Below are positions 54,187 through 62,623 of a stretch of 64,000 nt of DNA, piece after piece. The notes beneath the pieces were generated by a model that was not told where the DNA came from, did not search any database, and saw only the letters and a list, made by a program, of their open reading frames with translations. This DNA is from Micromonospora pallida. GTDB taxonomy: Bacteria > Actinomycetota > Actinomycetes > Mycobacteriales > Micromonosporaceae. A program made the position numbers and the translations under genes. The stretch's first letter is position 1; each line of letters opens with the position of its first letter. Location of the stretch: contig NZ_FMHW01000002.1 in the NCBI RefSeq assembly GCF_900090325.1, positions 3,100,001 through 3,164,000 on the forward strand. The letters are read 5' to 3'.

Positions 54187-57100
54187 CGGGTGGCCTCCCG
54201 CTTCGGTACGACGAAGACCACGGCCACCGGGAAGCTGTGGTCCTTCGGGTCGCGGTAGCGGGCGGCGACCGCTTCGAGTTCGCGGTCGCGCTCGGCTTCC
54301 AGGGCCAACAGACGGTCCTCCCAGGATTGGCGGTCCTTGCGGTACTGGGTGAGTTCTTCCCTGGTCTTGCTCGCCTCGGCGCGGCTGATCAGCGCCTGTT
54401 CGGTCTCGCTGTCGTCGGCGTCGAGCGCGCCGCGCAGGGTGGCGGCGAACTGTTCGAGGTTGTGGATGATGCGCTGCCGTTCGGCTTCCTGCCGCTGGGC
54501 GAGCTTGCGCTCCAGCGACTCCTGCCGGGCCCTGGTCCGCCACTCGATGGCCGACAGCAGGCCGCCCCGGACGCGGGGCCAGCGCTCGGCCAGCCGTGCC
54601 TGCACGACCGGGGAGGCGGGGGCGCCGGTCGTCAGTGCCCGGTCGAGGATGCCCTTGAGCATGCCGAGGTTCTCCAGGCGGCGGAAGCGGCCCTGTTCGG
54701 GGGCCCAGCCGCCGGCGTGGAGCACCTCCTCGTGCAGCCGCACGCCGTCCGCGCCGACCAGCACGAACCGGGAGTACGCCCCGACCAGCACGTCCTCCAG
54801 GGTGGGATCGTCGCTGACCACAGCGGTGACCCGGTGCAGGCCGATGTCGGGGTTGGAGACAGCGGCGCGCAGCAGCCGGGTCGACATGGCCACCAGGGGG
54901 TGGTTGAGGTGGGCGAGGACGATGCCGTCGCGGTCCTCCTTGGCCACCTGCGGGTCGAAGGTGACCGGCAGTTGGCGGGGCGGCTCGTCGCCGTCGGCGA
55001 GCTTGGCGGTGAGGCCGGCACCGGCCCGCTGCCAGGAGCCGGTCAGCGGCGGCACCGTGTAGAGGCCGTCGAGCAGGTGCTTGTCGTCGGTATGCCGCTG
55101 AAGTCGCTGCTGGCGGGCCAGTTCCAGGGCGGTGTCCACGACCCGCTTGACCGCCGTCGGGGTGATGCCGAGTTCCTCGACGGTCTGGTCGAGGTCGGCG
55201 CGGAGCCGGCGGACCTGCTCGCGCAGGTTGGACTCGACGGGCAGGGTGCCGGCGGCCTTGTCGCGGCCGGCCGTGTCGATGTCGACGTTGACCTGCTCGC
55301 CGAGCATCCGCCGCTGCACCGCGTCGGAGAGGACGGCGTTGACGGAGCCGAGGTCCTCCTCCATCCGGGCGACCTTCGTGGCGACCCGGGACAGGAACTC
55401 CAGGTCGGCCTCGAACGCGTCGACCGGCTTACCGAAGCCGGTGCCGACGAAGTGCTGGATCTCCGGGTTGACCTCCTGCCCGTACCGGTCGATCCGGCCG
55501 ATCCGCTGTTCCAGCTTGTTGGGGTTGAACGGGATGTCGTAGTTGACCAGCCGGTGGCAGTGGTTCTGCAGGTCGATGCCCTCGCTGGCCGCGTCGGTGG
55601 CGAGCAGGATCCGCACCGGGCGCTCGGTGGGCTGGGCCTGGAACGCCAGCCGGATCTGCTCCCGCTCGTCGCCCGGTGTGCCGCCGTGCAGTAGGGCCAG
55701 CCCGTCGCCGCCGAGCCCCTCCTGTCGGAGCAGGTCGGCCAGCCAGGTCTGGGTGTCGCGGTACTCGGTGAAGACGACGACCCGCTCGTTCGTCCAGTGC
55801 CGGCCGTCGGGGCGGCAGATCGCCGTCAGATAGGTGATCAGCTCGCGGGCCTTGGCGTCGGGCTGGGCCTCCTTCTGCTCCGCCCAGTCGAGCATCTTCT
55901 GCAGCAGGGCCGTCTCGTCGTCGGTGGGGTCCGGCTGCATCGGGCGGACCCGGTTCAGCGCATCGTCCTCCGCCTCGGCGAGTTGCTCGTCGTCGTAGGT
56001 GGCCATGTCCTCCATCAGTTCGTCCATCCACTCCGGCACGTCGTCCCCGGCGGCCAGGCTGGGCGAGCCCTTCCGGTTGGCCAGGGTGTCGAGGTAGACG
56101 CGGACGGTGTGGGCGAACGCGGCCGGGCTGGAGAAGAGCCGCTTCTTGAGCAGCAGCGTCACCAGGTCGGTGGCCTTACGGCCGCGCTGCGAATGCAGGC
56201 GCTTGCGCCGCAGCTCGGCGAACTGGGTCAGCAGGGCATGGATCTGCCGCTCGTCTTCCGGGTACGTGACCGGGATCGCGGACGCCTGGCGTTCGACGAA
56301 GCGGGGGGTGCCGTCCGGCTTCTCGATGTGCCGCTTGAGCCGGCGGACGACGGTGTCCCTGACGGCGGTCTGGTCGGGCTTGACGCCACGGGCGAACCGT
56401 TGGTTGTCGAGGATCTCCAGGAGCGCGGTGAACGATGCCTGGTAACCGTTGTGCGGGGTCGCGGAGAGGAAGAGCCGGTGGGTGAAGTGCGGGGCGAGCC
56501 GGCGGATCAGCTTGGTCTGCTGTGAGTCGACGGCGTAGATCTGCTTGGGCGCGGCCGGAGCGACGTGGTGTGCCTCGTCGAGGATGAGCAGGTCGAACGT
56601 GCGCGGATAGGTCGGGCCGTCGGCGGGCAGCACCTCGTCGAGGAGGCGCTGCGCCTTCTGCCCGCGCAGCCACGGCAGGCTGACAATGCTCAGCGGGTGG
56701 ACCTCGAACGGGTTGGCCGCCGAGCCGTGGCTGCGGCGAACGGCGGCGCAGCGCTCGGAGTCGATGATGGTGAAGTCGAGGCCGAACTTCTCGGCCATCT
56801 CGTCGCGCCATTTCAGGGTCAGGCCGGCCGGGCAGACGATCATGATGCGGCGGGCGCGGTGCCGCAGCAGCAGTTCCTGGGCCACCAGTCCGGCCTCGAT
56901 GGTCTTGCCGAGGCCGACGTCGTCGGCGAGCAGCAGGTTGACCCGCGGCGCGTCGACCGCGCGGGCCACCGGTTCGAGCTGGTAGTCCTCGATGGCGACG
57001 CCGGAGCGGAACGGCGCCTGTAGCGTCTTCACGTCAGCCGAGGTGACAGCCGACCAGCGGACCGCGTCGAGGAAGGCCGCCAGCCGCTGCGGCGAGTCGA

Positions 57101-57335
57101 ACGCCTCCCCGGCGACCGGGGGCAGTGCGCCGCTGGGCAGCACCTGCCGGCCCGGCTCGACCTCCCAGATGACGTCGAGGGTGTGGCCGTAGCGGCCGTC
57201 CTCGACGCTCTGCAGCGTGACCAGCGTGCACTGCCCGGCCGGCTCGATGTTGCTGACAACCCAGCGCTGGCCGCGTACCGCGACCAGCTTGCTGACCGCC
57301 AGTTCGTCGGCGTTGGCCGTCGTCATGCTCGGCAT
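54183..57335 (-). CDS. drmD: DISARM DrmD SNF2-type helicase
   Basis: 1050 residues from ATG 57335 (GGGAG just upstream; ATG 57326 also possible). RapA/SNF2-like ATPase: Walker A LLLADDVGLGKTIEAGLVA, DEAH in LLILDEAHHVA, motif III LFLSATPHNG, and the C-terminal motifs ASEGIDLQNHCHRLVNYDIP and LEQRIGRIDRYGQ. The C-terminal 200 residues are coiled-coil-like with many Arg/Glu (RTRARQESLERKLAQRQEAE). DrmD defines class 1 DISARM together with DrmMI. It starts the operon. Confidence 0.94.
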   Translation of the reverse strand: MPSMTTANADELAVSKLVAVRGQRWVVSNIEPAGQCTLVTLQSVEDGRYGHTLDVIWEVEPGRQVLPSGALPPVAGEAFDSPQRLAAFLDAVRWSAVTSADVKTLQAPFRSGVAIEDYQLEPVARAVDAPRVNLLLADDVGLGKTIEAGLVAQELLLRHRARRIMIVCPAGLTLKWRDEMAEKFGLDFTIIDSERCAAVRRSHGSAANPFEVHPLSIVSLPWLRGQKAQRLLDEVLPADGPTYPRTFDLLILDEAHHVAPAAPKQIYAVDSQQTKLIRRLAPHFTHRLFLSATPHNGYQASFTALLEILDNQRFARGVKPDQTAVRDTVVRRLKRHIEKPDGTPRFVERQASAIPVTYPEDERQIHALLTQFAELRRKRLHSQRGRKATDLVTLLLKKRLFSSPAAFAHTVRVYLDTLANRKGSPSLAAGDDVPEWMDELMEDMATYDDEQLAEAEDDALNRVRPMQPDPTDDETALLQKMLDWAEQKEAQPDAKARELITYLTAICRPDGRHWTNERVVVFTEYRDTQTWLADLLRQEGLGGDGLALLHGGTPGDEREQIRLAFQAQPTERPVRILLATDAASEGIDLQNHCHRLVNYDIPFNPNKLEQRIGRIDRYGQEVNPEIQHFVGTGFGKPVDAFEADLEFLSRVATKVARMEEDLGSVNAVLSDAVQRRMLGEQVNVDIDTAGRDKAAGTLPVESNLREQVRRLRADLDQTVEELGITPTAVKRVVDTALELARQQRLQRHTDDKHLLDGLYTVPPLTGSWQRAGAGLTAKLADGDEPPRQLPVTFDPQVAKEDRDGIVLAHLNHPLVAMSTRLLRAAVSNPDIGLHRVTAVVSDDPTLEDVLVGAYSRFVLVGADGVRLHEEVLHAGGWAPEQGRFRRLENLGMLKGILDRALTTGAPASPVVQARLAERWPRVRGGLLSAIEWRTRARQESLERKLAQRQEAERQRIIHNLEQFAATLRGALDADDSETEQALISRAEASKTREELTQYRKDRQSWEDRLLALEAERDRELEAVAARYRDPKDHSFPVAVVFVVPKREATR

Positions 57336-57526
57336 TGCGCTCCCATGTTCACTTCGCCCCCACTTGAACCCCGCGACCCTACGTCCGTCCAAGGTGAACG
57401 GCGAGTCATCTGATCGGGTTGTTTGTTTCGGTTTGTAGCCCATTGGCGGGTGACCAGAAGATCACCCATGTCCAGTCCGTTCAACGAGACCGCGCAGTCA
57501 GCCGACCGGGTCCGGTCCGGTCCCGC

Positions 57527-59455
57527 TCATCGCTGCCCTCCCTTCGGGCGTAGCGCACCGCCGGCCAGGCCGTCCGCCGCGAGTCGCGCAAGGTCACCGC
57601 CGAGCGCCGTGACCTCCCGTACCGTCGATTCGAAGTCGACCAGCCGGCGGAACGCTTCGCCTTGCGCGCGCTGCTCGTCGAGGTGAAGGCGGCAGATCTG
57701 GGCACGGCGGACGTCGATTCTCGTGCCGGAGAGGCTGGTGACCTGCCGCTCGTTGGCGGTACTACGCAGCTGACCGGCGAGGAACCACGGATCCAGGACG
57801 GCCGGGTTGGCACGCAGCAGGACGAGACTCGGCCCGAGCAGCAGCCCGCCCGTGGTCACGACCTGGGCGACCAACCGGCGGGCAGCCACCGGGACGACGA
57901 CGTCGCCGGGTTGCAGGTTGATCCGCTCGGCCAGGCTGCCGTCGTCGTGGGCGGTCGGCTCGACGCCGTTGGCGACGTCCTGCCCGGTCACCACGACGCC
58001 CGGGACCGCGCTATCCGTCGCGCCGTCCCGCTCGGCTGCCGGCCTGACTCGCACCGGCCCGATGATCTGCAGCGCACCGATGCGTGCCAGTTCGGCGACG
58101 GTCATGGTCTCCGGTACCGTCCGGCGGCCCGCTACGGGCGTGACCTGCGGCATGAGCGCCGGCAGCCGGCCGGCTGCGTCGGCCAGCCGTTGCTGGAGCC
58201 GGGTGAGGTGCTCGCCCGTAGTCTCGCCTGTGACGACGGGTTGCCGGCGGGCCGGGGTGATGTCGACCTCCTCGTCGAGCAGTTCGATCACCGGGACGGC
58301 GCGGGCGAAGCCTGCTTCCTCGACCTCGGCGTCCGGCGTGCTGGTGAAGTCCCGCCACGCCGCGAGGATCCGGGGGCCGGTCTCGGTCAGGTCGTCACCG
58401 GCGGCGTCGACCAGCAGCGTCCGCGCCGGTGGCGGCGCGTCGGGCGCGGGCCGCCGCAACACCCACACATGCAGGGGTACGCCGTGCGGCGCGGCCGCCC
58501 CGGGCGGGAGCGCAACGACGGCGCGCAGGGCGCCGCGACGCAGCAGCTCAGCACGGATCCGTCGGCCGGCGCGGCGGCTGGCCACGGTAGGTGGCATCAG
58601 CAGTACGGCCTGCCCGCCGACCCGCAGGTGGGCCAGGGCGTGCTGGGCCCAGGCCAGCTCCGGTTCGGTACGGGGGGTGCTGCCGACGATCCAGCGTGGG
58701 TCGTGGCCGAGTTCCTCGTCGCCCCAGTTAGTGGACCCGAACGGGGGGTGGCAGACGACGACGTCGAAGGTGCGGCCGGTGAACGCGTCGGCACGCAGGG
58801 AGTCGCCGGTGCTGATCTCCCCCGGCACGTCGCGGAGGGCGAGCCACAGGCTGGCGAGCCGGGCGAGGCCCTCGTCGAGTTCCTGCCCGTCGGCGGAGGT
58901 GCAGCCGGCGCGGACGGCGGCGCGCAGCATGGCGCCGGATCCGGCGGCGGGGTCGAAGACGGCGTCGCCGCCGACGCCGGCGAGGCCGACCATGAGGTCG
59001 GCGACGTCGTCCGGGGTGGCGAACGGGCGGCCGGGTCCGGGTGCGGAGAACCGCTGCCACAGCTCGTCGAAGGCGCCCTGCGGGCCGAGTTCGTCGGCGA
59101 GCGCGTCGACGTCGGGCAGCAGCGCTTTCAGGTGCGGGTCGGCTGGCCGGCGGGGGCGTCGGCCGCGTTGTCGGGCCAGCAGCAGGGTGCCGACGGCGGC
59201 GAGGCCGGCGGCCGGGGATTCGCTGGCTGCGGCGAGGTGCCGCCACAGGCGTTCGGCGGTGGCCAGCTCGGGCAGCTTGCCCTGGGCGCGGAGCCACTGC
59301 TCGACCTGCGCCAGGTCGAACTCGGGGCTGGCCGGGACGCCGCCCACCGGGACGGGGAAGTCGGCGTGGCGCTTGCGCCAGTTGCTGACCGCGGCGCGAC
59401 CGACCCCGGCAAGCCGGGCGATCTCCGCTGCCGTGACGGTCGGTGTCTCCTGCAC
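57527..59455 (-). CDS. N6-adenine methylase-like protein with N-terminal HTH
   Basis: 642 residues from ATG 59455. Residues 8-35 are a helix-turn-helix (AAEIARLAGVGRAAVSNWRK). The methylase fold has motif I VFDPAAGSGAMLRAAV and motif IV FDVVVCHPPFGSTNWGDEEL. The catalytic Asn/Asp/Ser expected before PP[F/Y] is His here. The C-terminal half resembles type I HsdM plus a specificity-like region (LNLQPGDVVVP-type; here INLQPGDVVVPVAARRLVAQ). It is oriented with DISARM, 191 nt upstream of drmD. It could be an extra modification enzyme, or a DNA-binding protein that has lost activity. Confidence 0.8.
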   Translation of the reverse strand: MQETPTVTAAEIARLAGVGRAAVSNWRKRHADFPVPVGGVPASPEFDLAQVEQWLRAQGKLPELATAERLWRHLAAASESPAAGLAAVGTLLLARQRGRRPRRPADPHLKALLPDVDALADELGPQGAFDELWQRFSAPGPGRPFATPDDVADLMVGLAGVGGDAVFDPAAGSGAMLRAAVRAGCTSADGQELDEGLARLASLWLALRDVPGEISTGDSLRADAFTGRTFDVVVCHPPFGSTNWGDEELGHDPRWIVGSTPRTEPELAWAQHALAHLRVGGQAVLLMPPTVASRRAGRRIRAELLRRGALRAVVALPPGAAAPHGVPLHVWVLRRPAPDAPPPARTLLVDAAGDDLTETGPRILAAWRDFTSTPDAEVEEAGFARAVPVIELLDEEVDITPARRQPVVTGETTGEHLTRLQQRLADAAGRLPALMPQVTPVAGRRTVPETMTVAELARIGALQIIGPVRVRPAAERDGATDSAVPGVVVTGQDVANGVEPTAHDDGSLAERINLQPGDVVVPVAARRLVAQVVTTGGLLLGPSLVLLRANPAVLDPWFLAGQLRSTANERQVTSLSGTRIDVRRAQICRLHLDEQRAQGEAFRRLVDFESTVREVTALGGDLARLAADGLAGGALRPKGGQR

Positions 59456-59553
59456 CTCCGCAGTGTGCCACGCCCGTCAAGCATTACGTCTGTTGACAGC
59501 GTTCACGGATGATGCTCTCATTGACGCCGCCACGCGAGAGCAGGAGGATCCCC

Positions 59554-60072
59554 ATGCGCAAGAGCACCACCATCGCCCTGATCACCACCGGTCTGGTCGC
59601 CCTGGGCTGCAGTTCCGGCGGCACCGACAGCGCCGTTGGTTCCGGCAGCGCGGGCGACGACAAGAAGGCCACGGTCGCGAAGGTCGGCGAGCCGGCCCGG
59701 GACGGCAAGTTCGAGTTCACCGTCAAGTCGTCGAAGTGCGGCGTCGCCAAGGTCGGCACCGACCTGCTCGGTCAGAAGGCGCAGGGCCAGTTCTGCCTGG
59801 TCACCCTGAACGTCAAGAACATCGGCAAAGAAGCGCAGATGTTCGACGGCAGCAGCCAGAAAGCGTACGCCGCCGACGGCACCGAGTACTCCGCCGACGG
59901 CGCCGCCGCGATGTACGCCAACAAGAACGCCGAGACCTTCCTCAACGACATCAACCCCGGTAACCAGGTCACCGGCGTGCTCGTCTTCGACATCCCGAAG
60001 AACGTCAAGCTCGCCAAGCTCGAGCTGCACGACTCCCCGTTCTCCGGCGGCATCGACGTGACGCTCGGCTGA
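59554..60072 (+). CDS. DUF4352-like lipoprotein
   Basis: 172 residues from ATG 59554 (GGAGGATCCCC upstream). Lipoprotein signal peptide MRKSTTIALITTGLVALGC, lipidated Cys 19. The mature domain KVGEPARDGKFEFTVKSSKC...GQFCLVTLNVKNIGKEAQMFDGSSQKAY...F..PG..V.GVLVFDIP is the immunoglobulin-like DUF4352 fold of exported actinobacterial proteins (also Telokin/MPT63-like). It is surface-exposed with unknown ligand, and followed by a strong terminator. Confidence 0.9.
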   Translation: MRKSTTIALITTGLVALGCSSGGTDSAVGSGSAGDDKKATVAKVGEPARDGKFEFTVKSSKCGVAKVGTDLLGQKAQGQFCLVTLNVKNIGKEAQMFDGSSQKAYAADGTEYSADGAAAMYANKNAETFLNDINPGNQVTGVLVFDIPKNVKLAKLELHDSPFSGGIDVTLG

Positions 60073-60084
60073 CCCTCGGTCCGT

Positions 60085-60111
60085 CCGGGGGCGGAGTGTC
60101 CCCGCCCCCGG
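60085..60111 (+). terminator. Hairpin terminator after lipoprotein gene
   Basis: A 10-bp perfect stem (60085-60094 with 60102-60111) with a 7-nt loop lies 12 nt after the stop codon. Confidence 0.8.
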
Positions 60112-60183
60112 TGTTCGTCACTCGGCCGGCGATTGGCACCGCCGCCCGCCGGGTAGTTTCCTTTCGATACGTCAGGAGGCGTC

Positions 60184-60999
60184 ATGCGCTCCGATGAGTT
60201 CCTCCGCGACCTGGACCTGTTCCCTGCCGACCGGCACCACCGGCTGCTCGCCCTGCGCCACTACCTGCGCGCTGCCGACTGCCACGCCTGCCAGCGGGTC
60301 GGCGACGCCGTCCAGTTGGCGGTCACCGCCGCCCGCTACGACGAACTGACCGCCGCCGACGGTCTGCTCCACACCGCCGAACAACTCGCTGCAGACCATG
60401 ACGTACACCGCCGGTCCGACGACGATCCCGGACACGGTCGTGGCCGGGTCACCCGGTGGGCCGCAGGGTCCACGCCACTGATGGCGGCCACGGACGCGAG
60501 CTGGAAGGGACGCGTCGGCGGCATCGGCTATGTCGTCACCGACGGCCGGTACGGGCTGCGGGGCCGAGGCACCGGACGGCTCGACCCGACCGGCCCGTCC
60601 CGGGTTCTCGTCAACGAGCTGCGGGCGGTCGACTTTCTGCTGACCGACTACGACGAGCCGCCGGTCGGGCTGACCGTACTGCTGGACAGCCTCGGTGCGA
60701 TGGAGTGGCTACACCGCTGGCAGGCCGGCGAGACCGCCATGCCAGCCGGCTACCACCTCCGGAACCGCCGCTGGGCGACCCAGCCCACCCTGCTCCGCCT
60801 CGCCACCCAGGTGGCCGGCCGGCCGGACCTGGTGTTCGCACACGTCAAAGGCCACAGTGGTCATCCGCTCAACGAGGCCGCCGACGCGCTGGCCCACATG
60901 GCTCGCCGCCGGCGGGTGGAATCCTTCGACCTACGGCCCCGCGCGCACGACCTGGTCGACGCGTTCCTCCGCGACTGGCACACCACCGCCGCCGTCTGA
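60184..60999 (+). CDS. RNase H-fold protein with helical N-terminal extension
   Basis: 271 residues from ATG 60184. The N-terminal 90 residues are helical (DRHHRLLALRHYLRAADCHA, VGDAVQLAVTAARYDELTAA). Residues about 97-255 are an RNase H fold with the catalytic acids in place: ATDASWKG, VNELRAVDFLL, LLDSLGAMEWL and HVKGHSGHPLNEAADALAH. It should cut RNA in RNA-DNA hybrids. The extension differs from the hybrid-binding domain of RNase H1 and resembles none I can name. It lies 110 nt after a terminator, so it has its own promoter. Confidence 0.85.
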   Translation: MRSDEFLRDLDLFPADRHHRLLALRHYLRAADCHACQRVGDAVQLAVTAARYDELTAADGLLHTAEQLAADHDVHRRSDDDPGHGRGRVTRWAAGSTPLMAATDASWKGRVGGIGYVVTDGRYGLRGRGTGRLDPTGPSRVLVNELRAVDFLLTDYDEPPVGLTVLLDSLGAMEWLHRWQAGETAMPAGYHLRNRRWATQPTLLRLATQVAGRPDLVFAHVKGHSGHPLNEAADALAHMARRRRVESFDLRPRAHDLVDAFLRDWHTTAAV

Positions 61000-61114
61000 G
61001 CGACCAACCAGGACCGCCGTTCGAGATTCCGCTGGCGGGAGCGGGTAGACGTGGCGCGGCCACCGCGTGATCATCTGTGCGCTGTGGACGTAACAACCCA
61101 AGGGAGTTCAAGAA

Positions 61115-61801
61115 ATGGCAGCTGGTGACCCCGACGGATCGGTTCCGGAGGCAGCCGTACCTGGGCAGCGCATCCTCGACCTCCTGGACAAGGCAATCGC
61201 CCTCCAGAGCCCGCTGGTGCGCAAGAACATCGCTCGGGCCCGCCAGCGAAACCCGGAGGCGACACCGGCACAGGTGATCCGCAATCTGGAGCGGATGTAC
61301 GTCAGCGCCCTGACCGGGACGGGTGCCGCAGTTGGCGGAGCGGCCGCCGCGCCCGGCGTCGGCACGGGGGTCGCACTGGCACTGTCGGCCGGCGAGGCGC
61401 TCTCGTCTCTCGAGCTGAGCGCCCTCTTCGCGCTCTCAATCGCCGAGGTCCACGGAGTTCGCATCGACGAGATCGAGCGCCGCCGAACGATCGTGATGGG
61501 GATCATGCTCGGCGGGTCCGGCTCCGCCACCATTACCAAGGTCGCCGAGCGTACGGGGCAACACTGGGGGCGTCAGGTTGTCGCCAAGGTGCCTCTCCAG
61601 ACGTTGCGCCAGATCAACAAGATCTTGGGAAAACACTTCATCACGAAGTACGGGACCAAGCAGGGAATCATCGTTCTCGGTCGAGTGGCACCGTTCGGTA
61701 TCGGCGCGGTGATCGGTGGTGGCGCCAACGCTGCCCTCGCCACGCTGGCGGTGCGGGCCGGTCGTCGCGCATTCGGCCCGCCTCCGACGTCCTGGCCATG
61801 A
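61115..61801 (+). CDS. Hypothetical membrane-associated protein (228 aa)
   Basis: ATG 61115, with GGGAG upstream in the leader. A helical start (GQRILDLLDKAIALQSPLV) is followed by Gly/Ala-rich hydrophobic stretches (GTGAAVGGAAAAPGVGTGVAL, GRVAPFGIGAVIGGGANAAL) that could insert in membranes. The layout, including a YGTKQGIIVLGR segment, is reminiscent of EcsC/DUF697-type proteins, but I cannot confirm the family. It is convergent with the next gene. Confidence 0.65.
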   Translation: MAAGDPDGSVPEAAVPGQRILDLLDKAIALQSPLVRKNIARARQRNPEATPAQVIRNLERMYVSALTGTGAAVGGAAAAPGVGTGVALALSAGEALSSLELSALFALSIAEVHGVRIDEIERRRTIVMGIMLGGSGSATITKVAERTGQHWGRQVVAKVPLQTLRQINKILGKHFITKYGTKQGIIVLGRVAPFGIGAVIGGGANAALATLAVRAGRRAFGPPPTSWP

Positions 61802-61871
61802 CCCACGCGCAGCACACCACCCGTCAGGTTGCTGCGCCCGTGCCGACGTGGCGGGCCGGGTCGGCGACCGC

Positions 61872-62525
61872 TCATCGGTCGGGGCCCAGGTCCAGCAGGC
61901 GTACCACAAGCAGCGTCCGCTGCACCGCCACCTGGACTGCATCGGCCCGTAACTGTCCCGGAAAAGCGTGGAACGTGAACAGGTGGTCGTCCTGGGCGGT
62001 CCATGGTGGGATCTCGTCGGCCTCGTATGCCGCGTGCATCGCAGGGGAGTCGAGCCGGTGGGAGGTGCCGATCGTGCGATGTGGTCGGCGTAGCGCCATC
62101 GGTTCGGTAGGCGCGGGCAGCTTGACCACGACAAACACCCCCCGGCCTTTCCAGCCCCTGACCGAGCCACTGAGCGCGTTGCCGTCCCAGGTGATCTCGC
62201 CGACGGTGAGCGGAAGCCTGTCGACGGTCCGGGTCCAGGCCCGGCGCACCCTGGTCTGGTCGGGTCGCTCGCACAGCGGCAGCCATGGCCACGGTTGGTC
62301 GGCTGGGACGGGCTGCCAGCCCTCGGCCCCGAGCCGGTGCAGTGTCTGCCGGTCGCGGATTTCGCGGACTGCTAGGCGCACGGCGTAGCCGCCGCCGACG
62401 ACGGCCACTGCGACCATCGGGTGTTGCTGGGCCATGACCTTGGCCGTGCCCAATGTCAGCGATCCGGCGCAGCACATCAGCACGAGCGCGGCCAGGAAGA
62501 AGGCGTTGGACACCCGCTCTCTCAT
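61872..62525 (-). CDS. Hypothetical membrane protein (217 aa)
   Basis: ATG 62525, 217 residues. One or two N-terminal membrane helices (VSNAFFLAALVLMCCAGSL, PMVAVAVVGGGYAVRLAV) are followed by a soluble beta-rich domain (LTVGEITWDGNALSGSVRGW, GVFVVVKLPAPTEPMALRRP) and a C-terminal strand RTLLVVRLLDLGPDR. No family is recognised. It is divergent from the glycoside-hydrolase-like gene. Confidence 0.65.
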   Translation of the reverse strand: MRERVSNAFFLAALVLMCCAGSLTLGTAKVMAQQHPMVAVAVVGGGYAVRLAVREIRDRQTLHRLGAEGWQPVPADQPWPWLPLCERPDQTRVRRAWTRTVDRLPLTVGEITWDGNALSGSVRGWKGRGVFVVVKLPAPTEPMALRRPHRTIGTSHRLDSPAMHAAYEADEIPPWTAQDDHLFTFHAFPGQLRADAVQVAVQRTLLVVRLLDLGPDR

Positions 62526-62623
62526 CGACCGTCACCTTATAGATCCGGCACCACCCGGGGTGTTGGTAAGAATCGCGACATCAGGGGCCAGATCTGGGTC
62601 CGGAGTGGCACTACCATGCGAAT

